NCBI GenBank assembly: GCA_000753945.1
Contig: JQOA01000185.1
Coordinates: 1 to 19,542, forward strand
Source: Smithella sp. D17
GTDB taxonomy: Bacteria; Desulfobacterota; Syntrophia; Syntrophales; Smithellaceae
DNA length: 19,542 nucleotides
Direction: 5' to 3'
Each line of letters begins with the position of its first letter. The stretch's first letter is position 1. This document shows, one piece after another, positions 7,381-13,929 of the stretch. Under the pieces are notes generated by a model that was given only the letters and a program-made list of their open reading frames with translations, ran no database searches and was not told the origin of the DNA. The position numbers and the translations under genes were made by a program.

Positions 7381-7492
7381 ACTAGTGTCGTGTCAATCCA
7401 GAAATGTCATTTCGACCGCAGGGAGAAATCTAAGATTTCTCAGTTGTGAAGGCTCCTTCGAAATGACAGAGTATCGTTGACATGACACTAGT
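7381..7492. mobile_element. MITE-like inverted-repeat element (112 bp)
   Basis: The outer 16 bases at each end (7381-7396 and 7477-7492) are inverted repeats with one mismatch: ACTAGTGTCGTGTCAA against ACTAGTGTCATGTCAA. A second inverted pair, TGTCATTTCGA at 7405-7415 and TCGAAATGACA at 7458-7468, lies inside. A third, GAGAAATCT-A-AGATTTCTC (7423-7441), forms a central hairpin. The element has no coding capacity and sits between two genes, like a non-autonomous miniature transposable element. Both ends carry CTAG, which could be a palindromic target duplication, as made by some IS5-type transposases (inference). Interiors of the TGTCATTTCGACCG...GGGAGAAATCT type are, from memory, widespread as intergenic repeats in anaerobes. 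Confidence 0.75.
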
Positions 7493-7563
7493 AGTAAATT
7501 ACCTTGACAATCTTTTCCCGATATTTTAGTCTTCTACACAAATTATATCAGATTGATAATATT

Positions 7564-7974
7564 ATGTATTCGAAAAAAATAGTTATTCGCTACACTCCGG
7601 ATGTCGTTCAACAGCCTGTAATTTATCAGCTCGTTAAACAATATGATCTGGTGTTCAATATTTTAAAAGCAAGGATTTTCCCGCGCCGCGAAGGTGTTAT
7701 AGTTCTGGAATTAAGCGGTTTAAAAGATAACTTTGATCAGGGAATTCGTTTTTTAAAAGAAATGGGGCTTAAAGTAGAACCCCTGTCCAAAAGCGTAAGT
7801 CAAAATGCTGATAAGTGTGTTCACTGCGGCGCCTGTACTGCTTTTTGCCCCACAGGAGCGCTGGCTTTTGAAAAAGAATCTCTCAAAGTCTTATTCGACG
7901 CCGAAAAATGCAACGGCTGTGAACTTTGCGTTTCCGCCTGCCCGGTCCGCGCCATGGAAATCAATCTTCTTTAA
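7564..7974 (+). CDS. NIL-domain 4Fe-4S ferredoxin-type protein
   Basis: This 136-residue cytoplasmic iron-sulfur protein has an N-terminal NIL domain (residues 4-76, with QPVIYQLVKQYDLVFNILKA). That ACT-like fold is also found at the end of methionine ABC transporter ATPases. It is followed by a 2x[4Fe-4S] ferredoxin domain with Cys85/88/91/95 and Cys116/119/122/126, the last cysteine of each set followed by Pro. Such fusions are common in sulfate reducers, methanogens and syntrophs and are linked to sulfur or homocysteine metabolism and low-potential electron transfer. The exact role here is open. I chose ATG at 7564 because the NIL domain begins there; an upstream in-frame TTG at 7504 would add a non-homologous segment. 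No clear Shine-Dalgarno sequence is visible. Confidence 0.87.
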   Translation: MYSKKIVIRYTPDVVQQPVIYQLVKQYDLVFNILKARIFPRREGVIVLELSGLKDNFDQGIRFLKEMGLKVEPLSKSVSQNADKCVHCGACTAFCPTGALAFEKESLKVLFDAEKCNGCELCVSACPVRAMEINLL

Positions 7975-8132
7975 CTGTTTAGTCACTCCCGCTTGTATAG
8001 CCCATACACCACAACAATCGTCAGGGCCTCCGAATTTCGCTGCATTTCGAAGGGCATGGGATTCCTCTACCGCACGCGGCATCATTCGATCAGTGCAATT
8101 GTGCTTTTCAATAATTGAAGAAAACCGGAGTA
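7975..8132. other. 158-base intergenic stretch without a supported gene
   Basis: The gap lies between the convergent ferredoxin and membrane-protein genes. No terminator-like hairpin with a T-run is evident. The minus strand is open from about 8085 into the ferredoxin gene, reading MPRAVEESHALRNAAKFGG and onward. It is not recognisable and has no ribosome binding site; it may be a degraded remnant or chance. Confidence 0.3.
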
Positions 8133-8483
8133 TTATTTCCCTGCTTGCTTGTTGGATTCTTTTAGTAATTTATTGACATCGCCAGGAACTTCCTTACTTT
8201 CTTTGTATAGCTCCTTGGTGTCTTTAAAAAAACCCTTGCTTTTATCCACTATTTCATTGGCACCGGACTTCATCATGTTAATTGATTTATCAATTTTTTC
8301 CGGCATTTTATTTGGATCTTCCAGATAGTAATAACCGAAAGCCGCTAATAAAATCAGCAATAAGATCAACGCTAATTTAATCAAGCTTTTAAACATAAAA
8401 TGCAGGATTAATATTATAATGAAGACAACGATCATTATAAGTACTCCCGGGTGAACAGATATATAACCGGTAATTGCATCCAT
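8133..8483 (-). CDS. Small membrane protein with lysine-rich cytoplasmic-type tail
   Basis: This 116-residue protein was not assigned to a family. Two hydrophobic helices (about residues 12-30, VLIMIVVFIIILILHFMF, and 34-52, LIKLALILLLILLAAFGYYY) form a likely hairpin. They are followed by a charged, Lys-rich amphipathic region (about 55-116) with KSKGFFKDTKELYKESKEV. The start ATG at 8483 follows AAGGAG by eight bases, which rules out a longer TTG form at 8513 that would bury the ribosome binding site. A promoter is visible at 8602-8629. It is probably a single-gene unit. A stress or envelope role is possible but unsupported. Confidence 0.7.
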   Translation of the reverse strand: MDAITGYISVHPGVLIMIVVFIIILILHFMFKSLIKLALILLLILLAAFGYYYLEDPNKMPEKIDKSINMMKSGANEIVDKSKGFFKDTKELYKESKEVPGDVNKLLKESNKQAGK

Positions 8484-8575
8484 TATAAAATCTCCTTTGC
8501 ATTTGTCAGGCAAGGCCTAATTTATATTAACTTTATTATGAAATCCATTATTATTTAATCTTCATAATTTATCTG

Positions 8576-8604
8576 TTGCTTATCTGCGCTTTTTTTCGTA
8601 TTTT
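8576..8604 (+). promoter_or_regulatory. Candidate promoter of the rnc-era-der cluster
   Basis: TTGCTT (8576-8581) and TATTTT (8599-8604) are 17 bases apart, and the -10 lies 24 bases before the rnc ATG. It overlaps the divergent minus-strand promoter. Confidence 0.35.
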
Positions 8605-8629
8605 ATATCTATAAGGAAAAGATCGTCAA
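8602..8629 (-). promoter_or_regulatory. Promoter of the small membrane protein gene
   Basis: Read on the minus strand, -35 TTGACG (8624-8629) and -10 TATAAA (8602-8607) have a 16-base spacer, which is a strong match. The -35 covers the first base of the rnc start codon, and the predicted leader to ATG 8483 is about 110 bases. Confidence 0.55.
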
Positions 8630-9342
8630 TGGATCAAGACAGACTTAATACTTTACACGATTTAGAAGAAAAGTTTTCTTACTGTTTCCGCGATATTAAT
8701 CTTCTCTCTACCGCGCTTACTCATCGTTCTTATGTCAATGAAAATAAGCAACTGGCTGTTTCCGATAATGAAAGATTCGAGTTTTTAGGTGACTCTGTTT
8801 TAGGCGTTTGCGTAAGTGACCTCATTATTAAAAAATATGTTACTTTTCCCGAAGGTACACTTACCCAAATTCGCGCCGCGCTGGTGAACGAAAAACAGTT
8901 AGCCCAGCTCGCCCGCAATTTACAAATTGGCGACTGTCTTTTACTGGGTCGCGGCGAAGAGAGCTCCTGCAGCCGCACCAAGGATTCTTTTTTAGCTAAC
9001 GCTTTTGAAGCGGTTATTGCCGCTATATATCTTGATTCTGATTTTGACAACGCAAAAATCATTATAACAAAATTAATCGAACCGCTATTGAAAGATGACA
9101 ATTCATCTTCTGAATATTTCGACTATAAAACCGCTCTGCAGGAACTCTGTCAAAAAAGGTATAGAACAACGCCTCTATACACGGTTACCGGTTCCACAGG
9201 CCCCGATCATGATAAAAATTTTGAAGTAAAAGTAGTTATTGTGAATAAATTAACGGAAACCGGAACCGGCAAAAGCAAGAAGGAAGCCGAAAAACAAGCT
9301 GCGCAAAAAGCTTGGGAAATACTGCACAATGAAGAAGACTAA
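8629..9342 (+). CDS. rnc: Ribonuclease III
   Basis: This is the dsRNA endonuclease that processes rRNA precursors and structured mRNAs. Residues 1-150 form the RNase III catalytic domain with the signature NERFEFLGDS (47-56), which carries Glu48, Glu51 and catalytic Asp55. The second metal-binding helix reads FLANAFEAVIAAIYLDS, with Glu127 present. The position equal to E. coli Asp114 is Asn124, a substitution I believe occurs in other bacterial RNase III proteins. Residues about 163-233 are the dsRNA-binding domain (ALQELCQKR through GKSKKEAEKQAAQKAWEIL). At 237 residues the length is normal. AAGGAA precedes the ATG. The gene overlaps the next start by 14 bases, in the conserved rnc-era neighbourhood. 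Confidence 0.97.
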   Translation: MDQDRLNTLHDLEEKFSYCFRDINLLSTALTHRSYVNENKQLAVSDNERFEFLGDSVLGVCVSDLIIKKYVTFPEGTLTQIRAALVNEKQLAQLARNLQIGDCLLLGRGEESSCSRTKDSFLANAFEAVIAAIYLDSDFDNAKIIITKLIEPLLKDDNSSSEYFDYKTALQELCQKRYRTTPLYTVTGSTGPDHDKNFEVKVVIVNKLTETGTGKSKKEAEKQAAQKAWEILHNEED

Positions 9343-10420
9343 TCATGAATCGAATAGTAACAATAACCCTTTAATTATTCCCATCTTCATCATGAATAGC
9401 GGTTGTCCGCATAGTTGTATTTTTTGCAATCAAAAAATTACCGCCGGAAATTTCCCTCGTAAAATAACAAAGGAATTCTTTGACACGGAAGTCAACTCTT
9501 ATCTGTCCTGGAACAAAGACAAATCCAGAAAGGCGGAAATTGCCTTTTATGGCGGAAGTTTTACCGCAATTGATTCGGTTTATCAGGAGGAACTTCTTTC
9601 CTGGGCATACTCTTTTATTCAAAGAGGTATTGTTACTTCCATCAGAATTTCGACAAGGCCGGATTATATTGAAGAGAATAACTTGCCGGTACTGAATAAA
9701 TATGGGGTTACCACAGTAGAAATCGGTGCACAGTCGTTTATTGATGAAGTGCTGCGATTTGCTCAAAGAGGCCATAAGGCTGATTCAATAGTCAAGGCAT
9801 TGACTATTTTAAAGCACAATGGCTTCCGGACCGGATTGCATCTTATGGCTGGTTTACCTAAAGACACAAAAGAAGGCTTTATTTATTCCCTCAATAAGAC
9901 AATTGAACTCAAACCTGATACCGTAAGGATTCATCCGGTAATCGTTTTAAGCGGCACACTTCTTGCGGAAGAATTTCAAAAAGGAAAATATAGACCGTTG
10001 GAACTTTCCGAAGCTGTTGAATTATGCCGTATAGCCTGGGAAAAACTATCCATAGCCGGCCTTCGCGTCATCAGAATGGGCGTGCAGTTGACTCCGGAAA
10101 TGGAAAAAGACGGCGCGGTACTGGCAGGCCCTGTTCATCCGGCTTTGGGGAATCTTGTTCTTTCTTCTATTTTCTATGACCACACAATGAATCTATTAGA
10201 CAAGGTTTATCCGGATACCAAAGAACTTCGCTTCAGCTTGTCTGAGCGTGATATTTCTAATTTCCGTGGTTTGAAGAACATGAACATAAGGGCAATAAAA
10301 AAGCTTTACCCTCGCACAAATTTAATTGTAGAATCAAACATCCGACAGAAGCGCGGCGAAATATCCGTGACCGCCGATTCGGGGAAATCTTTTAATCTTA
10401 AGATTCCGGGAATTATTTAA
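9329..10420 (+). CDS. Radical SAM protein (Elp3-like radical SAM domain)
   Basis: This 363-residue radical SAM enzyme coordinates a 4Fe-4S cluster through CxxxCxxC (Cys26, Cys30, Cys33 in SGCPHSCIFCNQ), followed by the SAM-contacting IAFYGGSFTAID segment (about 71-82). The TVEIGAQSF and GLHLMAGLP blocks are typical of the Elp3/HemN-like branch. The C-terminal part, with VLAGPVHPALGNLV, is distinctive of a subgroup that lacks the acetyltransferase domain of true Elp3. The reaction is unknown; tRNA or other RNA modification would fit the location between rnc and era, but that is inference. Its start lies 14 bases inside rnc, so the two are translationally coupled. Confidence 0.87.
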   Translation: MKKTNHESNSNNNPLIIPIFIMNSGCPHSCIFCNQKITAGNFPRKITKEFFDTEVNSYLSWNKDKSRKAEIAFYGGSFTAIDSVYQEELLSWAYSFIQRGIVTSIRISTRPDYIEENNLPVLNKYGVTTVEIGAQSFIDEVLRFAQRGHKADSIVKALTILKHNGFRTGLHLMAGLPKDTKEGFIYSLNKTIELKPDTVRIHPVIVLSGTLLAEEFQKGKYRPLELSEAVELCRIAWEKLSIAGLRVIRMGVQLTPEMEKDGAVLAGPVHPALGNLVLSSIFYDHTMNLLDKVYPDTKELRFSLSERDISNFRGLKNMNIRAIKKLYPRTNLIVESNIRQKRGEISVTADSGKSFNLKIPGII

Positions 10421-10439
10421 TCCAAAGGAGATAATTAAA

Positions 10440-11330
10440 TTGTTTAAATCAGGATTTATCGGCATCATTGGCCGCCCTAATGTGGGGAAATCCACATTTC
10501 TTAATGCTGTTGTCGGCGATAAAATTTCGATAGTTGCCGATAAACCGCAAACAACCAGGGACAAAATAACCGGCATTAAAAATTTTCCGGACGCACAGCT
10601 TATTTTTATTGATACTCCGGGAATGCACAATCCCAAGACACCGCTTAATCGCGCCATGGTGCAAACTGCACAGAAGGCAATCGGTGATGCCGAAATGCTG
10701 CTCATGCTTATCGAAGCCAATGCCGATGTTCATCAAAATGATCTTTTTTTAATAGACTCATTGAAACAGATCAAAGTGCCTGTTTTTCTGGTTATCAATA
10801 AAATTGATCTTATCGATAAAAAACTTCTTCTGCCGCTGATAGACAAATTCCGTAACCTCTATAACTATCGCGAAATTTTCCCAGTATCAGCTCTAAAAGG
10901 TGACGGCCTTGACGAACTGCTTGCAACCATCAAACAAATCCTTCCTGAAGGTCCGCAATTATTCCCCGAAGATATTATGACCGACGCGACCGAAAGATTT
11001 ATCGCGGCTGAATTTATCCGCGAACAAATCATGCTTCTCACTAAGCAGGAAATTCCCTACGTCAGCGCCGTAACAGTCGATTTATTTAAAGATGACGAAG
11101 AGAAAAATATAATCCGTATCAGCGCGACAATTAATGTAGAGAAAGAATCCCAAAAGGCAATTATGATCGGCAAAAAAGGCTCGATGCTCAAAAATATCGG
11201 TACACGGTCCAGATTGCAGATGGAAAAACTATTTGGTACCAAGGTTTTCCTGGAACTGTTTGTGCGAGTAAGAAAAGACTGGACGACCTCCGATAAGATG
11301 CTGCGGGAATTTGGCTTATTGAAGCCCTAG
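10440..11330 (+). CDS. era: GTPase Era
   Basis: This essential GTPase binds 16S rRNA and assists 30S subunit maturation. The G1 motif GRPNVGKST spans residues 11-19, the G3 motif is DTPGMHNP, and the G4 motif NKID lies near 119-122. A C-terminal KH domain contains GKKGSMLKNIGTRSR (about 244-258), and the length of 296 residues is normal. The start is TTG, preceded by AAAGGAG at 10424-10430; no nearer ATG precedes the conserved N-terminus, so TTG is secure. It sits 19 bases after the radical SAM gene in the same operon. Confidence 0.97.
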   Translation: MFKSGFIGIIGRPNVGKSTFLNAVVGDKISIVADKPQTTRDKITGIKNFPDAQLIFIDTPGMHNPKTPLNRAMVQTAQKAIGDAEMLLMLIEANADVHQNDLFLIDSLKQIKVPVFLVINKIDLIDKKLLLPLIDKFRNLYNYREIFPVSALKGDGLDELLATIKQILPEGPQLFPEDIMTDATERFIAAEFIREQIMLLTKQEIPYVSAVTVDLFKDDEEKNIIRISATINVEKESQKAIMIGKKGSMLKNIGTRSRLQMEKLFGTKVFLELFVRVRKDWTTSDKMLREFGLLKP

Positions 11331-11364
11331 AAGACGGCTACTATAAACAGAGGATATATTTTAA

Positions 11365-12684
11365 ATGCAGGCAAAACCAGTAATAGCCATTGTCGGCCGT
11401 CCCAACGTCGGCAAATCAACGCTTTTCAACAGAATTGCAGGAAAACAAAAGGCTATCGTAATTGACGAACCCGGAGCCACCCGCGACCGCAACTACATGG
11501 ATTGTGTTTTCCGGGATAAAGCTTTTACGCTTATTGATACCGGAGGATTTGAACCGGCATCGGAAGAAAAAATCCTGGTACAAATGCGCGAACAAAGCAA
11601 TCTGGCTATTGAAGAAGCAGACGTCATTATTTTTTTAATGGATGGAAAAGACGGGCTTACCCACTCGGATATGGAAATTGCCAAACAACTAAGAGGCAAG
11701 GATAAAAATGTTTTTTATGTTGCTAACAAAGTTGACGGAGACCGCCACAAAGAAATGCTCACCGATTTTTACCGTCTGGGCATTGATGAAATCTATCCGA
11801 TTTCCGCGCAGCATGGCGCGGGGGTTGATGAACTATTGAATATCATTGTCCGTGATTTTCCCCCAGCGGTAGACGATAAAGACGACAAAGATACACAAAT
11901 TAAGATAGCCATCGTCGGCAAACCCAATGTGGGCAAGTCATCACTCGTCAATAGAATCCTGGGTAAAGAAAGAAGCATCGCCAATCCTACTCCCGGTACA
12001 ACGCGCGACGCTATTGACATGCCGGTAAAAGTTCAAGGCAAAAATTATTTGCTGATTGATACGGCGGGAATCCGCAGAAAAAGTAAAATCAGCCTGACCT
12101 TGGAAAAATACAGCGTTGTTCAGGCGCTCAAATCAATCAATCGCTGTGATATAGCGCTTGTTTTAATTGATGCCGAAGATGGGCTGACCGATCAGGACAC
12201 AAAGATTATCGGCCTCGCTTATGAGCGGGGAAAAGCCTGCATCATCGTAGTAAATAAGTGGGATAAAATTGAAAAGGATAACTCCACCGTGGGGAAATTT
12301 GTTGAGGATATTAAAGATAAAATCAAATTCATGGATTTTGCTCCCATTATTTTTATCTCGGCAGTCACAGGACAACGTGCGCCTAAGATCTTTGAGCTGG
12401 TTGATAAAGTTTATGATCAATATACAAAGAGGATAGGCACCTCCCCTTTAAATGATCTGCTGGAAAAATCCATGCAGAGAAACCCGATGGCGCGTTATCA
12501 GAACAAACAGATGCATATTTCTTATGCAACCCAAGTAGATATAAAACCACCTACGTTTATCTTATTTATCAGCAACACCAAAGGCATACATTTTTCTTAC
12601 GAGCGATACCTTATGAATCAAATCCGCGAAACTTTCGGCTTTGACAGTGTGCCACTGAAGCTTGTTTTCCGGAAAAAACGATAA
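11365..12684 (+). CDS. der: GTPase Der (EngA)
   Basis: This double GTPase is needed for 50S ribosomal subunit assembly. Two tandem G domains are visible. The first has GRPNVGKST (11-19), DTGGF and NKVD. The second has GKPNVGKSS (near 185), DTAGI and NKWD. A C-terminal KH-like domain follows, with the typical NPMARYQNKQMHISYATQVDIKPPTF region and an end in PLKLVFRKKR. At 439 residues the length is normal. AGAGGA precedes the ATG. It is the last gene of the rnc-radical SAM-era-der run and starts 34 bases after era. Confidence 0.97.
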   Translation: MQAKPVIAIVGRPNVGKSTLFNRIAGKQKAIVIDEPGATRDRNYMDCVFRDKAFTLIDTGGFEPASEEKILVQMREQSNLAIEEADVIIFLMDGKDGLTHSDMEIAKQLRGKDKNVFYVANKVDGDRHKEMLTDFYRLGIDEIYPISAQHGAGVDELLNIIVRDFPPAVDDKDDKDTQIKIAIVGKPNVGKSSLVNRILGKERSIANPTPGTTRDAIDMPVKVQGKNYLLIDTAGIRRKSKISLTLEKYSVVQALKSINRCDIALVLIDAEDGLTDQDTKIIGLAYERGKACIIVVNKWDKIEKDNSTVGKFVEDIKDKIKFMDFAPIIFISAVTGQRAPKIFELVDKVYDQYTKRIGTSPLNDLLEKSMQRNPMARYQNKQMHISYATQVDIKPPTFILFISNTKGIHFSYERYLMNQIRETFGFDSVPLKLVFRKKR

Positions 12685-12712
12685 TTTATCGAAAAACACC
12701 AAAAGATAAATT
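12683..12712. repeat. AT-rich inverted repeat after der
   Basis: AATTTATC (12683-12690) pairs with GATAAATT (12705-12712) around a 14-base A-rich loop, beginning in the der stop codon. It is too AT-rich and lacks a T-run, so it is at best a weak terminator or an mRNA 3' structure. Confidence 0.3.
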
Positions 12713-12737
12713 GAAATGAAAAGGAGGAACAGATTCT

Positions 12738-12779
12738 ATGGCAAAAATCATGGCTTTATTAGTCGTTGTTGAGCTTTAA
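12738..12779 (+). CDS. 13-codon ORF with strong ribosome binding site (microprotein or gene remnant)
   Basis: The ORF reads MAKIMALLVVVEL and stops at TAA. AAGGAGGAAC lies nine bases before the ATG and is one of the best ribosome binding sites in the window. The peptide is hydrophobic, like the start of a membrane protein or signal sequence. It lies 53 bases after der. Its last 32 bases overlap the 3' end of the convergent VPI-repeat gene. It may be the stub of a gene deleted or replaced at this junction, or a true microprotein. Confidence 0.4.
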   Translation: MAKIMALLVVVEL

Positions 12780-13578
12780 TGTTTTCCCCCGGGACAACGG
12801 GTATTCTTTTATTAATATTATCGCTTTCAATCACCTTTTTCTGATCGAAAAAAGAACTAAATTGCAGTGTTACCGGAAGCTTGTCTCTCAAGATCACATC
12901 TACATTGACCGTATCTTTAATCGGCACGGATAGCATACCATCAATAGGTGTCTTCCCATGCAATACGAAATCAAGAGGCACGTCAAAGACACTATTAATG
13001 GGAACAGGAAGAGACTCTTGCAGTTTGACAGCCAGGGTATCTTTAATATGGAAATCATGCTTTAAAGGAATAACCAGGTTCAAAGGCATTACACCTTTTA
13101 CAGGCACGTCTATATTTACACCAAGAATTTTAATGGTGACTTTGGTTTCAAAAGGAAACTCGGTTTTTATATTAAGTTTTTCATCCATGCGAAACACATG
13201 ATCAATGGGAATGTTCAAAGGTTTATCAAAAGTCACATTAAATTTCTGATTTACCGGCACTTTGACGACCGTTTTTACAGGTACCGCATAATCGAATTCA
13301 TTTTTAATGGGAATATGGAACGTGTGATCGATAGAGGCTGAAGCAGGAATACTGGAATCGACAGAGGCCGTTATGATTCTCTTATAAATATATCTTTGTT
13401 CATATAAACTCAGTACAATTGGACCATATTTCACAAAAAAATAAATCAAAAAAGCTACAAATACAATGAAAACAAAAGAGGCGCAGATAAGGAAATATTT
13501 GAATATTCGAGAGTTCTTTTTCTCTTCCAGTTTCTCAACAGAAGATTTCATTTTCTGAATTATCTTGTTGGTAATCAA
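12748..13578 (-). CDS. Membrane-anchored protein of short VPI-type beta repeats
   Basis: This 276-residue protein was not recognised as a known family. A short Lys/Glu-rich N-terminus is followed by one strong transmembrane helix (about 27-50, YFLICASFVFIVFVAFLIYFF). The rest, probably outside the cytoplasm, is low-complexity beta-prone sequence with recurring hydrophobic-Pro-hydrophobic motifs: HIPIKNEF, VPVKTVV, VPVNQKF, NIPIDHVF, DVPVKGV, VIPLKHDF, VPINSVF, DVPLDFV, SVPIKDTV. Many are spaced about 8 or 16-18 residues apart. There is no Cys, catalytic motif or Pfam-like signature that I can name. The TTG start is supported by GGGAGA about nine bases upstream; an internal ATG at 13551 lacks such a site. 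A scaffold or envelope role is only a guess. Confidence 0.7.
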   Translation of the reverse strand: MITNKIIQKMKSSVEKLEEKKNSRIFKYFLICASFVFIVFVAFLIYFFVKYGPIVLSLYEQRYIYKRIITASVDSSIPASASIDHTFHIPIKNEFDYAVPVKTVVKVPVNQKFNVTFDKPLNIPIDHVFRMDEKLNIKTEFPFETKVTIKILGVNIDVPVKGVMPLNLVIPLKHDFHIKDTLAVKLQESLPVPINSVFDVPLDFVLHGKTPIDGMLSVPIKDTVNVDVILRDKLPVTLQFSSFFDQKKVIESDNINKRIPVVPGENIKAQQRLIKP

Positions 13579-13706
13579 GTTATTTGTCTCCCGATTATTT
13601 TATAAAATATTATCATTACAAATCACTTTTAGCAAGTGTTGGATTATTTTTATAATGTGTCTGGTGTTTAAAAGTATCTATCCTCCATTTTCCGGTAAAT
13701 ATTTTC

Positions 13707-13735
13707 TTGACATACAGGGCCATAATTTTTATATG
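13707..13735 (+). promoter_or_regulatory. Candidate promoter of the ABC-F transcription unit
   Basis: TTGACA (13707-13712) is followed after 17 bases by TATATG (13730-13735). Transcription would start near 13742, about 190 bases before the ABC-F start codon. That implies a long leader containing the short ORF at 13741-13809. Confidence 0.4.
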
Positions 13736-13740
13736 TCACC

Positions 13741-13809
13741 ATGCTCACGCATAAGGATGCGGTAAAAGACCACTTTCCTACGGTGATCGATTGGCTCGCA
13801 AAATACTAA
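13741..13809 (+). CDS. 22-codon ORF in the ABC-F leader (possible leader peptide)
   Basis: The ORF encodes MLTHKDAVKDHFPTVIDWLA followed by KY. It lies in the long leader of the ABC-F gene. It has no Shine-Dalgarno sequence, and the predicted promoter would place its ATG at or next to the mRNA 5' end, as for a leaderless message. The composition looks protein-like rather than random, but coding is unproven. It could also be the remnant of a lost gene. Confidence 0.25.
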   Translation: MLTHKDAVKDHFPTVIDWLAKY

Positions 13810-13846
13810 CACCAATAATACTTACTAATGAAATTACTCCGGTTCC

Positions 13847-13909
13847 TGCCGTATAAAACCCCGCTTATTATTCTTGTGGTTTTAAAATAAATTTGTCAAT
13901 ATACCGGCA
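13847..13909 (+). promoter_or_regulatory. Nested hairpin in the ABC-F leader
   Basis: An outer stem pairs TGCCGTATA (13847-13855) with TATACCGGCA (13900-13909), with one bulge. An alternative inner stem pairs TAAAACC (13854-13860) with GGTTTTA (13878-13884) around a 17-base loop. The outer stem ends eight bases before the ribosome binding site GGAGGG (13917-13922). Formation or disruption could modulate translation. No T-run follows, so transcription attenuation is less likely. Confidence 0.3.
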
Positions 13910-13929
13910 ATTTCTTGGAGGGTTGTTTT

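Noticed and set aside
7504..7509. TTGACA upstream of the NIL-domain ferredoxin as a -35 element
   Set aside because: No acceptable -10 hexamer lies 16-18 bases downstream, so it is not listed as a promoter.
7504..7563. Extended start of the NIL-domain ferredoxin at TTG 7504
   Set aside because: The extra 20 residues precede the natural start of the NIL domain, and the TTG lies in a TTGACA that looks like promoter DNA; ATG 7564 is preferred.
13915..13929. Upstream TTG start for the ABC-F gene
   Set aside because: It overlaps the Shine-Dalgarno sequence that fits TTG 13930, and the family N-terminus begins at MIYFRNVSLSF.
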